Shown here piece after piece: positions 8,687-17,023 of a stretch of 44,637 nucleotides of DNA; position 1 is the first letter of the stretch; each line of letters begins with the position of its first letter. The translations under genes were made by a program, and so were the position numbers. The notes beneath the pieces are model-generated. The model saw nothing but the letters and a program-made list of their open reading frames with translations. It searched no databases and was not told the origin of the DNA. The stretch covers positions 1 through 44,637 of the forward strand of contig DATMRF010000124.1 of assembly GCA_035566435.1 (NCBI GenBank), read 5' to 3'. The stretch is from DATMRF01 sp035566435. Lineage in GTDB: Bacteria > Verrucomicrobiota > Verrucomicrobiia > Limisphaerales > UBA8199.

Positions 8687-9202
8687 ATGGACGTCATCTT
8701 CAACTGTCCGAAGTGCGAACAGGAGTTAGCGGTTGATAGCACCGGCGCCGGCACGGAAATCGAATGTCCTTCCTGCGGGGAAACGATAGTCATCCCTGAG
8801 CCCCAAAGCGTGGTACCGCACGGCGGCATCCCGACAGAGGCTCCGACGGCGCGCGTGGAAGCCCACCCGGTGAATCCGATTTCTTCCTCGGCGGCGGCCC
8901 GCGTGGAAATGCACCTGAAGGTCCGGAGCGACAAGGTGGGCGAACGGCTGATCGCGAAACCGCTCGCGCCGCTGGAAGTCGCTGCCAAGGAAACGGACAA
9001 AAAACTCCGCGTCAAAACCATCAAGCACACCGACTGCATCGAGGTGGGGCACGATAAGTTCGACGAGGTGGTTTCCAATTTCCTGATCCGTATCGGCGAG
9101 GCCAACCTGGTCAGCCTCACCCCATTGACGTACACCCACTTGGATATCGGGAGCCAGAAGCTGATGACCGACTTCGGCGTGTTGATTGTTTATCGGGGGT
9201 AA
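8687..9202 (+). CDS. Zinc-ribbon protein, unknown function
   Basis: 171 residues. An N-terminal zinc ribbon (FNCPKCEQEL ... IECPSCGETI, about 5-35) is followed by a short linker and a C-terminal domain (about 70-171) without a family I can name. The ribbon is of the type often found at the start of verrucomicrobial and planctomycetal regulatory proteins, and a similar one begins the kinase at 10909. No membrane segment is seen. It sits between the murA cluster and the BamD-like gene on the same strand. Confidence 0.75.
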   Translation: MDVIFNCPKCEQELAVDSTGAGTEIECPSCGETIVIPEPQSVVPHGGIPTEAPTARVEAHPVNPISSSAAARVEMHLKVRSDKVGERLIAKPLAPLEVAAKETDKKLRVKTIKHTDCIEVGHDKFDEVVSNFLIRIGEANLVSLTPLTYTHLDIGSQKLMTDFGVLIVYRG

Positions 9203-9292
9203 TCGGGCGCTTTGCGTGCGTTGCGCGCCGCATTGCGCAACGGATGGACTTTGAACTGGACACTGGTTGTCGGCGCTCGTTAGTGTGCCAGA

Positions 9293-10279
9293 ATGAATCG
9301 CAGGTCATTTTCCTGGCTGCTGGTATTGGCGTGCCTGTTGGCTTTCCCCACTCGTTCGCCGGCACCCTTGATTTATCGGCCTGGCGAAGGCTGGAGTTAC
9401 GAGCCGGTCGGGGGCGAGGGCAAATGGCAGCGGGCGCGGGCCAAGGAGCAAATGGACGTAGCCCAGGCGGCGTTTGATAAAAAGGATTACGGCTTGGCGC
9501 TCAAAGCGGCCCAGCGAGTGGTCAAGGTCTGGCCGCTGTCGGATTACGCGCCCCAGGCTCAGTACCTGGTGGGCCGCTGCTACGAAGCCAGAGGCAACGA
9601 CGAAAAGGCCTTCAAGGAATATCAAAAGGTCCTCGAAAAGCAGCCCAAGATCGCGAGTTACGAGGAGGTGCTGCAGCGGCAGTACGGAATTGCCAACAAG
9701 TATCTGGCCGGGAAATGGTTCAAGCTGTGGGGCTATATCCCGATTTTTCCCTCAATGGAAAAAACCGCGGATATGTATGACAAGGTGGTCAAGAACGGCC
9801 CGTTCAGCGACGTCGGGCCCCAAGCCCAGATGAAGATCGGGACGGCGCGAGAGAAGCAAAAGAATTTCCCGCTGGCCGCGAAGGCTTACGAGACCGCGGC
9901 CGACCGCTACCATGACCGGCCCCAGGTGGCGTCAGAAGCGCTGTACCGCGAGGGGCTCGCTTTTAAAAAGCAGGCGCAGACGGCGGAGTACGATCAAAGC
10001 ACGGCCGGGCAGGCAGTCGCCACCTTCACCGACTTCATGACGCTGTATCCGAATGACACCCGGGTTCCGGAAGCGCAGAAAATCATCGGGGGGCTAAAAG
10101 CCGAGCAGGCGCGGGGCAACTTTCAGATCGCGAAGTTTTACGAGAAGTATAAGAAATGGAATGGGGCGCTGGTGTACTACAACGAGGTGGTACTGCAGGA
10201 CCCCAACTCGCCCTACGCCGCCGAAGCGCGACAGCGGATTGACGCGTTGAAGCCAAGAACCCAACAGGCGAAGAAGTAG
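9293..10279 (+). CDS. BamD/YfiO-like TPR outer-membrane assembly protein
   Basis: 328 residues with a short export signal (NRRSFSWLLVLACLLAFP; C14 could be lipidated, although the -2 Leu is not ideal for a lipobox). It is followed by at least five TPR-like helical repeats (AAFDKKDYGLALKAA, YLVGRCYEARGNDEKAFKEY, AAKAYETAADRYHD, FYEKYKKWNGALVYYNEV). This is the layout of BamD/YfiO, the periplasmic helper of the BAM complex that inserts outer-membrane beta-barrels. It is longer than E. coli BamD (about 245 residues). The LptE-like gene follows after 1 bp, so the pair is an envelope-biogenesis unit. Confidence 0.82.
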   Translation: MNRRSFSWLLVLACLLAFPTRSPAPLIYRPGEGWSYEPVGGEGKWQRARAKEQMDVAQAAFDKKDYGLALKAAQRVVKVWPLSDYAPQAQYLVGRCYEARGNDEKAFKEYQKVLEKQPKIASYEEVLQRQYGIANKYLAGKWFKLWGYIPIFPSMEKTADMYDKVVKNGPFSDVGPQAQMKIGTAREKQKNFPLAAKAYETAADRYHDRPQVASEALYREGLAFKKQAQTAEYDQSTAGQAVATFTDFMTLYPNDTRVPEAQKIIGGLKAEQARGNFQIAKFYEKYKKWNGALVYYNEVVLQDPNSPYAAEARQRIDALKPRTQQAKK

Positions 10280-10280
10280 C

Positions 10281-10901
10281 ATGGACGCGATTCCCCAATT
10301 CAAAAGTCCAACGTCCAAAGTCCGAAGTCTCAAGGCCCAAGGCTCAAGGCTCAACGAACGGGGGGCGCTGCCGGGAGCCTTTCGATTTCGGCTGTGGGCG
10401 CCCAGTTTGCTGCTAGCGCTGACCACGCTCGGCGTGGCCGGCTGCGCCGGCTACCGGCTCGGGCCACCCAACGGGCTCGCGGCTGGTGGGAAATCAGTTC
10501 AGGTCAGCCCGTTTGTTAACCAAACCTTGCAGCCGCGGTTGACGGACGCAGTCACCTCGCAAATGCGCAGGGAATTGCAGCGCGACGGCACCTACCAGTT
10601 GGCGACTCACGCGGACGGCGACATTATCATCACCGGCGCGCTCACCCGCTATCAGCGATTGGAGGTAACGTTCGCGCCCAACGATATTTTGACGGTGCGC
10701 GACTACCGGTTGAGCCTGACCGCTCACGTTACGGCGCGCGAACGGAGCTCGGGCAAGCTGCTCCTGGACCAACCCGTCACCGGCTACACGCTGATTCAAG
10801 TCGGCTCGGACCTCAGCAGCGCGGAGCGGCAGGCCATGCCGTTGCTGGCGCAGGACCTGGCCCAAAACGTGACCGCTCTGCTCGCTGAGGGGAAGTGGTG
10901 A
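10281..10901 (+). CDS. lptE: LptE-like LPS-assembly lipoprotein
   Basis: 206 residues. A strong lipobox (LGVAGC, Cys at about 55) is followed by GYRLG and a small alpha/beta domain containing VSPFVNQTLQPRLTDAVTSQ. This is the pattern of LptE, which plugs the LptD translocon at the outer membrane; the symbol is inferred from pattern and context. The unusual part is the first 30 residues before the hydrophobic stretch: they are encoded by a tccaaagtccgaagtctcaagg-type repeat (10296-10360). A start after the repeat is possible but I see no better Shine-Dalgarno. The gene is coupled to the BamD-like gene. Confidence 0.8.
   Translation: MDAIPQFKSPTSKVRSLKAQGSRLNERGALPGAFRFRLWAPSLLLALTTLGVAGCAGYRLGPPNGLAAGGKSVQVSPFVNQTLQPRLTDAVTSQMRRELQRDGTYQLATHADGDIIITGALTRYQRLEVTFAPNDILTVRDYRLSLTAHVTARERSSGKLLLDQPVTGYTLIQVGSDLSSAERQAMPLLAQDLAQNVTALLAEGKW
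10296..10360. repeat. gtccaaag/ctcaagg repeat at the lptE start
   Basis: Short degenerate units (aaaagtccaa, gtccaaag, gtccgaag, ctcaaggc) resembling the repeat at 4789-4930. It encodes the segment FKSPTSKVRSLKAQGSRLN ahead of the lipoprotein signal. Confidence 0.7.
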
Positions 10902-10908
10902 TTGGCCC

Positions 10909-11916
10909 TCACCGGCGCCACCAACTGGTTTTGCTTTTGGCGGCTTTGGTTGCAACAGGCTGCGAGTAGTGTCGGACCAGCCACTGGCTCCGGGCGGCCT
11001 CGAGGGCCATGCGGAACTCATCGTAGCTCAGGAAGCGGTCGGCCGGGTTCTTTGCGAGGACACGTGACAGCGCGTCGCTGGTGGGTTGGGTGATATCCGT
11101 GACGACGAGATTGGGGGGGGTCAGGGCGGTGTGGACGTGGGCGGCGACCAGTTCTTCGACACTCGGGGCCTCGAACGGCACATGGCCGGTCAAGGCGTGA
11201 TAAAGCGTGCAACCGAGGCTGTACATATCGGAAAGGAACGTCTCGCGTTCGCGTTTGATTTTCTCAGGAGCGACGTAGTACGGGGTACCTTCAGTGACTG
11301 TAGCGGATTCGGGTTCGGCTTCGACGCTGCGAGCCAGGCCGAAATCGACGAGTTTGGGTTCGTTGTCGGAGTTGAACAGGATATTGCCCGGTTTAATGTC
11401 GCGGTGGAGGAGGTTGTGTTTAAGGGCCAAATCGAGCGCGGAGGCAATCTTGATGCCGATGTCGAGGACGTCCAGTTCCGGCAGCCGCTGCTGCTTCTCG
11501 ATCCGGGTGTCCAGACTGCCACGGTCGGCCAACTCCATGACGAGGTACTTTTGGCCGTCGAAGTCGTCGAACGTGTAGATGTGAATGATGTTGGTATGGT
11601 TCAGGGAGGCACAAGCACGGGCTTCGCGGATGAAGTTCTCCAGCGCCACGGGGTCGCTCTCCAGCTCTTTGCGCAGGATCTTGATGGCCACCAGGCGCTC
11701 CAGGACGGTATCGAAAGCGCGGTAAACTTTGCCCTGCCCTCCCGAGGCAATCTTGCTGCGCAGTTCGAATTGGCGCAGTTGCATCGGCATCATGATCGGA
11801 TGCCCGCAGCGCTTGCACGGTTCAGTCGAGAGTGGAGGCAGGTCGCCGGGAATGAAGACCTTGGCCTCGCACCCGGGACAGGTCACCATTTTTAAGGGTT
11901 TGTCGCTTGTGCTCAT
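10909..11916 (-). CDS. Zinc-ribbon Ser/Thr protein kinase
   Basis: A 335-residue eukaryotic-type kinase. An N-terminal zinc ribbon (C13, C16, C34, C37) precedes the kinase domain (about 48-310). The domain has the glycine loop ASGGQGKVY, VAIK (K79), HRDIKPGN (catalytic D173), DFG at 191-193 and APE at 216-218, so it should be catalytically competent. There is no transmembrane segment or extracellular sensor, so it is cytosolic, unlike typical PknB proteins. The ATG at 11916 was chosen over an open frame reaching 11991 because the ribbon starts there; no strong Shine-Dalgarno is visible. It converges with lptE, the stops lying only 8 bp apart. Confidence 0.92.
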   Translation of the reverse strand: MSTSDKPLKMVTCPGCEAKVFIPGDLPPLSTEPCKRCGHPIMMPMQLRQFELRSKIASGGQGKVYRAFDTVLERLVAIKILRKELESDPVALENFIREARACASLNHTNIIHIYTFDDFDGQKYLVMELADRGSLDTRIEKQQRLPELDVLDIGIKIASALDLALKHNLLHRDIKPGNILFNSDNEPKLVDFGLARSVEAEPESATVTEGTPYYVAPEKIKRERETFLSDMYSLGCTLYHALTGHVPFEAPSVEELVAAHVHTALTPPNLVVTDITQPTSDALSRVLAKNPADRFLSYDEFRMALEAARSQWLVRHYSQPVATKAAKSKTSWWRR

Positions 11917-12297
11917 TGCGCTTCGATAGTAGCTGCCGGTGAGCGGGCGACAAGCTTCCCCAACCACTTGGGGCGGCTGGCAGTCCGCCATGAACCATCC
12001 ACTTTTTAACCCGTTTGGCCGCCCGCGTCAAAGCGGATTGTTTTTGACAAAAGGGTAGGAATGGTGTTTCATAAGGGCGTTCGACAATGACAACAAAGTT
12101 TAACATTTGCCTGTGCGCGCAGCGAGTCGCTGGACAGACGTCCATGTGGCATCGCTCCACTGGCCGTGCCGGCGTCGTGGGAGGAAACTTCTAACCAATA
12201 ACAAAGATTTCCAAAAAACCCGCGATTGCCTGTCAATCGCGGGTTTTTTGTTAAACCAATGGCCGCCCGGATGGGCGGCAAAACGAAAGGAAAAGCG
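11917..12297 (+). promoter_or_regulatory. Leader region with terminator and RBS-proximal hairpin
   Basis: 381 bp without a credible gene. It contains a consensus -35 TTGACA at 12044-12049, with a weak -10 candidate about 17 bp downstream (around 12067-12073). A perfect intrinsic-terminator hairpin follows at 12213-12249, then a second small stem (GCCGCCC/GGGCGGC, 12262-12279) directly before the gaaagg Shine-Dalgarno of the gene at 12298. The order promoter, terminator, RBS-side hairpin, ORF is that of an attenuated or riboswitch-like leader. No known riboswitch class is recognised. Confidence 0.5.
12213..12249 (+). terminator. Rho-independent terminator in a leader
   Basis: Perfect 16-bp arms: AAAAAACCCGCGATTG at 12213-12228, loop CCTGT, complement 12234-12249 ending in six T. 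The A and T runs make it able to act in either direction, but only the plus strand has a promoter-like sequence upstream and a gene downstream. Confidence 0.88.
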
Positions 12298-12636
12298 ATG
12301 AATGGAAACTATAGAAGGCTGGCCGCGGAGTTCGGCCCGGAGACCCGGTTCGTGGTGGAGCCGGTGCCGACCGCGCCGTTCCGAGCGGTGCAGGAAAACC
12401 GGTTCGAAAACCTTAAAGCCCGGCTGCTGGCGGAGCGGCTGGAGGAGGCATGGGAACCGGAGGTGAACAGCTTGGTGCGTCGCGCCGCCAACGAAGCGTC
12501 GGCGCTTGCGTGGCTTACCCAGTACCCATTGCTGGTGTTTCCGGCGCTGTTTGAAGAGAAGGCGCAAGCCGCTGCACTGGTTGCCGCACGGCAACAGGAG
12601 ATCCGACAACGCAGCCGCGAGCTGCTCGCCATATGA
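12298..12636 (+). CDS. Small conserved-looking protein, unknown function
   Basis: 112 residues with no signal peptide, membrane segment or recognised domain. The N-terminus (NYRRLAAEFGPETRFVVEP) is followed by a long helical part rich in Ala, Glu and Arg (about 40-110), including LVRRAANEASALAW and YPLLVFPALFEEKA. The ATG at 12298 has gaaagg 8 nt upstream. I have an impression of similar small proteins in other Verrucomicrobiota but cannot name a family. Expression probably depends on read-through of the terminator at 12213-12249. Confidence 0.72.
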   Translation: MNGNYRRLAAEFGPETRFVVEPVPTAPFRAVQENRFENLKARLLAERLEEAWEPEVNSLVRRAANEASALAWLTQYPLLVFPALFEEKAQAAALVAARQQEIRQRSRELLAI

Positions 12637-12929
12637 ACGCGGCGAGCATGGTGATGAAATCCCCGCAGACGGGGAGCTGTTTCCACGGGCGAAAATGTCA
12701 GTGCGCCGCCTGTGCAAACAGCTCCTCGTCGCAGTGTGGCGCAGCCGGGCTCGCGGGTTGAACAGGGTTTGCCCAGGTTGAGCAGTTTGCCTGGGTGGTG
12801 CGGTCCTGCCGTGCCTGAGGAGAATGCATCCCGTTTCTATGCCGTTCGGCGCCTCTGGTTGTTCCCTCTGTGCCAAAAAATAGTTTGAAAATTTGGCCCG
12901 ATGTTTGACAATGAGGTGGGAACGGTTAG
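12637..12929. other. Gene-free gap before waaA
   Basis: 293 bp with no supported gene. It contains two weak inverted repeats (ccccgcagacgggg near 12661, CCCAGG/CCTGGG near 12773-12796) and a TTGACA-like hexamer near 12904 that could serve the waaA promoter. Open frames crossing it have no domain content. Confidence 0.5.
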
Positions 12930-14273
12930 ATGCGTACCCTATACAACATTTTGTTCACGATCTTTTTCGCGCTGTCATCGCCTTATTACTTTCTGCGGAT
13001 GAGGCGGCGCGGCAACTGGCAGAGCGGGTTTCGCCAGCGTTTTGGGCGGTATGACTCGAAATTCAAGCAGACCATCACCAACCGGCAGATTCTCTGGATG
13101 CACGCCGTCAGCGTAGGCGAGGTCAACGTCTGCACGCAGTTAATCCGCGCTCTCGAACCGCGCGTCCCGAACCTGAAGATTGTGGTCTCAACGACAACGA
13201 CCACGGGCATGGGGGAACTTCAGAGCAGGCTGCCACACCATATCAGCCGGATCTATTATCCCATCGACTACCGCGGGTGCGTCCGGCGTGCGTTAAGCGC
13301 CATCCGTCCGGAGGCGATCGTGCTCGTGGAGGCCGAAATCTGGCCCAACTTCCTGTGGCGCGCCCGCGCGCTGGGGATCCCGGTGTTCCTGGTGAACGCC
13401 CGCCTTTCGGAACGCTCCTTTCCGCGCTACAAGCTCTTCGGATTTCTGTTCCGGGGCCTGTTTGCCTCTTTTGCGGGCGTGGGCGCGCAAAACGAAAGCG
13501 ACGCCGCTAAATTGCGCGAGCTGGGCTGCCGGCCAGAAGCCATTCACATCGTGGGCAGCCTGAAATTCGACGCTGCGAAACTGGATGAAAGACGGCTGCT
13601 CGATGTGCCCGAGATTTTCCGGCAGCTTGGCGTCGCCCCGGGCGCGCGAGTGCTGGTGGGCGGCAGCACCCACGCGGGCGAGGAGGCGCTCCTGGCCGAG
13701 CTGTTCCTGCGCTTGAAAGAGCGGGTGCCCGACCTCTTCCTGGTGCTCGTCCCTCGCCACTTCGAGCGCTGCCGGGAGGTCGGCCGGGACTTGGAGGCGC
13801 GCCGGGTGAAATTCGTTTACCGCAATGAAATCTCCAATTCCACCCAACACGAACCGGACTCAGTCCAATGCCTGCTCGTGAACACCACCGGCGAGCTGAA
13901 GTACTTTTACGAGCACGCGACGGTGATCTATGTGGGTAAGAGCCTCACGGCACAGGGAGGCCAGAATCCGATTGAACCCGGGGCTCTGGGCAAGGCCATG
14001 GTGTTCGGGCCCAACATGCAAAATTTCGCGGAGGTGGCCGCCAGCTTTGTAGCGCGTCGGGGAGCGGTCCAGGTGCGCGACGCAGTTGAGCTGGAGAAGG
14101 CCGTCGGGGAATTGTTGACGGATGAGCCGCGGCGGGAACAAATGGGCCGGCACGCCCTGGAGGTCGTGCATGAAAACCTTGGAGGGATCGAGCGGACCGT
14201 GGAAATGATCGTCGGCGCGTTCGAAGGAAGGGAGCTGTACCTCGCTCCGAAAAAACAGCTTCCCCCCTCCTGA
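12930..14273 (+). CDS. waaA: 3-deoxy-D-manno-octulosonic acid transferase
   Basis: WaaA/KdtA transfers Kdo from CMP-Kdo to lipid A precursor at the inner membrane, so the organism makes a Kdo-containing LPS core. The 447 residues start with a membrane anchor (about 4-22). The N-terminal GT-B half carries the catalytic Glu in HAVSVGEV (E64), and VEAEIWPNFLW is a family signature. The C-terminal half has GGSTHAGEE, VPRHFERC and the donor-binding region GGQNPIEPGALGKAM. Length is slightly above the E. coli enzyme (425). It converges with the pilT-like gene. Confidence 0.95.
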   Translation: MRTLYNILFTIFFALSSPYYFLRMRRRGNWQSGFRQRFGRYDSKFKQTITNRQILWMHAVSVGEVNVCTQLIRALEPRVPNLKIVVSTTTTTGMGELQSRLPHHISRIYYPIDYRGCVRRALSAIRPEAIVLVEAEIWPNFLWRARALGIPVFLVNARLSERSFPRYKLFGFLFRGLFASFAGVGAQNESDAAKLRELGCRPEAIHIVGSLKFDAAKLDERRLLDVPEIFRQLGVAPGARVLVGGSTHAGEEALLAELFLRLKERVPDLFLVLVPRHFERCREVGRDLEARRVKFVYRNEISNSTQHEPDSVQCLLVNTTGELKYFYEHATVIYVGKSLTAQGGQNPIEPGALGKAMVFGPNMQNFAEVAASFVARRGAVQVRDAVELEKAVGELLTDEPRREQMGRHALEVVHENLGGIERTVEMIVGAFEGRELYLAPKKQLPPS

Positions 14274-14286
14274 CAGCCTTCACGGT

Positions 14287-15375
14287 TCAGGAGAGAATTC
14301 TGCGGCCCTCGTCCAGGAAGATGCCCTTGAAGTTCATCTCCAGCGCCTGCGGGTTGGTGGCTTTGCTGAGCGCTTCCTGCTCGCTGACTTTGCCCAGTTT
14401 GACGAGGTTGAACAGGGCTTGATTGAAATTGATCATTCCGTCGTCGACGCCGGTTTCAATGGCGGCCGGCAACTTATCGAGGCGGTTCTCCTCGATCAGC
14501 TTTTTTACGGTGGCGGTATTGATCATGACTTCCAGGGCGGGCGTCATGCTGTTGGCCACGGTGCTGACCATGCGCTGGCAGATGACGGCCTGCAGTGTGC
14601 CGGCGAGCTGGCGGCGAATCTGCTCGCGCTCGTCGGCCTTGAAGAAATCGAGGATCCGGCTGACGGACTGGGCTGCATTCGTGGTATGAAGCGTTGACAG
14701 AACGAGATGGCCGGTGTCCGCAGCGCTCATCGCCGCCGTGAAGCTGATCGAATCGCGCATTTCGCCAATCATGATAATGTCCGGGTCCTGCCGCAGCACG
14801 TGCTTGAGCGCGTGATGGAAGGAAAGGGTATCCAGACCTACCTCGCGCTGCTCAACGACGCATTGATTATCCTCGAAGACGTATTCAATCGGGTCCTCGA
14901 GAGTGATGATGTGTTTTTTGAAGTTGGCGTTGATGTGCTCGATCATCGCCGCAAGGGTGGTCGATTTGCCGCAACCTGTGGACCCCGCGAGCAGTACAAT
15001 GCCACGCGGGGACTCGGCGATCCTGCGGATTTGCTCAAGCAGCCCCAATTCCTCGAAGCTGGGCACGATCGTCTTGACGTAGCGCATCGCGAGGCACCAT
15101 TGGCCGCGCTGCTGAAAAAGATTGGTGCGGAAGCGGCCGATGCTGGGGACGAAATATGAAAAGTCGATTTCCCTCTCCTGCTCGAGGCGTTTCTTGAGGT
15201 GAGCTGGCGTGATCTGCTCCACGATGCTGTTCATCCACTCCTGGGTCGGAGAAGGGCACTCAATGGCGATGAGCTGGCGATTGATGCGGAAGACGACCGG
15301 CGTGGCGATTTTCAGATGAATATCCGAGGCGGCCCCGTCAACGGCGGTTTTCAGAATCCGATGAAACATTTCCAT
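14287..15375 (-). CDS. PilT/PilU-type twitching-motility ATPase
   Basis: A 362-residue hexameric retraction ATPase of type IV pili. It has the N-terminal PAS-like domain (DGAASDIHLK), Walker A GSTGCGKST at 131-139, an Asp box LEDPIEYVF, Walker B DIIMIGE at 199-205 and the His box GHLVLSTLHT at 222-231. The ATG at 15375 is preferred over a TTG at 15411. It is not clear whether this is PilT or the accessory PilU: the usual AIRNLIRE motif of PilT is not seen, and a long tail (QALFNLVKLGKVSEQEALSK) is typical of both. It lies 76 bp downstream of a PilZ-like gene on the same strand. Confidence 0.9.
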   Translation of the reverse strand: MEMFHRILKTAVDGAASDIHLKIATPVVFRINRQLIAIECPSPTQEWMNSIVEQITPAHLKKRLEQEREIDFSYFVPSIGRFRTNLFQQRGQWCLAMRYVKTIVPSFEELGLLEQIRRIAESPRGIVLLAGSTGCGKSTTLAAMIEHINANFKKHIITLEDPIEYVFEDNQCVVEQREVGLDTLSFHHALKHVLRQDPDIIMIGEMRDSISFTAAMSAADTGHLVLSTLHTTNAAQSVSRILDFFKADEREQIRRQLAGTLQAVICQRMVSTVANSMTPALEVMINTATVKKLIEENRLDKLPAAIETGVDDGMINFNQALFNLVKLGKVSEQEALSKATNPQALEMNFKGIFLDEGRRILS

Positions 15376-15451
15376 GGGCGCCAGAATAGTGAGCCCGCTG
15401 GAAAGAACCAAGAATCAAAAAGTCCGCGGGCCAGAGAGCCCGCCGGATGGC

Positions 15452-15778
15452 CTAAGGAAGCTGAGAAGAAACCATGGCCGTCAGGCGCGCCTCGCCCTGT
15501 TTGGAAAGGCCCGTGAACACCATCGACACGTGATACCCCGTGTGCCTGCTGCCGGTGCAGGAGATCACCACGCCATTGCAGTGTACCTTGCCACCGTCCC
15601 GCGGCGACGACAAAGTCAGCGTCATCTCTGCCCAGGGAGAAAAGGGCGCGTCGCTGCGGAACTCGATGCCATTCTTGTGGATAACGAAGCAGTCGTGGGA
15701 AAGGGATAATCGCGTTTGCCGCGCTTCCACTGTGACGTGATGCAGTGACCCGGAAACTTCAGCTTTTCTTGCGCTCAT
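15452..15778 (-). CDS. PilZ-domain-like protein
   Basis: 108 residues with the beta-barrel pattern of PilZ: WAEMTLTLSSPRDGGKVHCN, then GVVISCTG and YHVSMVFTGLSKQGEARL at the C-terminus. The N-terminal RxxxR c-di-GMP motif is not obvious, so binding of the nucleotide is uncertain. An ATG at 15778 with GGAG upstream is chosen; an ATG at 15799 is also possible. It precedes the PilT-like gene, which suggests control of pilus function. Confidence 0.7.
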   Translation of the reverse strand: MSARKAEVSGSLHHVTVEARQTRLSLSHDCFVIHKNGIEFRSDAPFSPWAEMTLTLSSPRDGGKVHCNGVVISCTGSRHTGYHVSMVFTGLSKQGEARLTAMVSSQLP

Positions 15779-15905
15779 ACGGCTCCACAACCGTAGCATG
15801 TTTTTTTAATAGGTCAAATCCTGCATCGCGCATGGATTTCGCAAACGGCACACAGATAATGATAGTCAACTGGTAATTACGGATTGCTGATCACCATTCA
15901 CCCCA

Positions 15906-16943
15906 TCACCACTCAATCACGGCGGCGCCCCAGGTCAAGCCGGCGCCAAAGACCACCAGGAGGAGCAGGTCGCCGCTCTGGACACGGCCCGATTGCACCG
16001 CTTCGTCCAGGGCGATCGCGACAGACGCAGCGGAAGTATTGCCGTATTTGTGCAGGTTAATGAAGATCTGTTCGGGTTTAGCGCCCAACCGCTCGGCAAC
16101 CGCATCGATGATACGGCGGTTGGCCTGGTGGGGGATCATTAATTTGATCCGGGTGATATCGATTTCACACCGGCGCAGGGCCTCTTTGGCGGCTGTCAGC
16201 ATCGCCTGCACGGCGTTTTTGAAGGTTTCCTTGCCTTCCATGCGCAGGTAATGCATCCGGCCGGCAACCGACTCAGCCGTAGCGGGGCACCGGCTGCCGC
16301 CGCCGGCCATAAACAGCAGGTCGGCTTTGCGGCCATCGGCGCCCATAACGGCGGTAAGCAGCCCGTGGGCATTGGGGCGGTTGCGCAACACGGCGGCACC
16401 GGCGCCATCGCCGAACAGCACGCACGTGTTGCGGTCCTTCCAATCCACGATTGCGGAAAGCTTTTCGGCGCCAATGACCAGCACAGTGTCGTAGGTCCGC
16501 GACATAATGAACTGTTGCGCGACCTCCAGGGCGTAGATGAAGCCGGAGCAGGCGGCCTCGAGGTCGAAAGCAGCGGCACGGTGGGCCCCCAGTTTGCGTT
16601 GGATCAGGGCGGCCGTCGACGGGAATGGCATGTCCGGCGTGATAGTGGCCACGACGATCAGGTCGAGTTGGTCAGCGGTAACGCCGGCCTGGGCCATCGC
16701 ACGCCGGGCGGCGTGGGCGCCTAAATCGGAGGTGAACTCATCCGCAGCGGCGATATGACGCTCTTTGATGCCAGTGCGCGTGGTGATCCATTCATCGGAG
16801 GTGTTCACCATTTTTTCGAGGTCGGCGTTAGTGAGGATTTTGGCGGGCACGTACGAGCCAACGCCGGCAATGGAACAGGTGCGGCCCTGGAAGTTGTACT
16901 TGGCCCGTGGGTTTTTGAATTTGGCTGCAGGCAGGGGACTCAT
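15906..16943 (-). CDS. fabH: 3-oxoacyl-ACP synthase III
   Basis: FabH condenses an acyl-CoA primer with malonyl-ACP to start fatty-acid synthesis. The 345 residues carry the full Cys-His-Asn triad: C132 in EAACSGFIYA, H272 in IPHQANRRI and N302 in KYGNTSAAS. The ATG at 16943 was chosen instead of a TTG at 16955. It is the last gene of the minus-strand run coaD, DUF177, rpmF, plsX, fabH, a classic lipid-ribosome arrangement in bacteria. Confidence 0.96.
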   Translation of the reverse strand: MSPLPAAKFKNPRAKYNFQGRTCSIAGVGSYVPAKILTNADLEKMVNTSDEWITTRTGIKERHIAAADEFTSDLGAHAARRAMAQAGVTADQLDLIVVATITPDMPFPSTAALIQRKLGAHRAAAFDLEAACSGFIYALEVAQQFIMSRTYDTVLVIGAEKLSAIVDWKDRNTCVLFGDGAGAAVLRNRPNAHGLLTAVMGADGRKADLLFMAGGGSRCPATAESVAGRMHYLRMEGKETFKNAVQAMLTAAKEALRRCEIDITRIKLMIPHQANRRIIDAVAERLGAKPEQIFINLHKYGNTSAASVAIALDEAVQSGRVQSGDLLLLVVFGAGLTWGAAVIEW

Positions 16944-17023
16944 GGTGGTTGGCAACGAACCGGGGCCGCGAGAACCAAGACCCGAGACGAACGAGAGTTG
17001 GAAGCGGGAACGCCCATCGCGCT

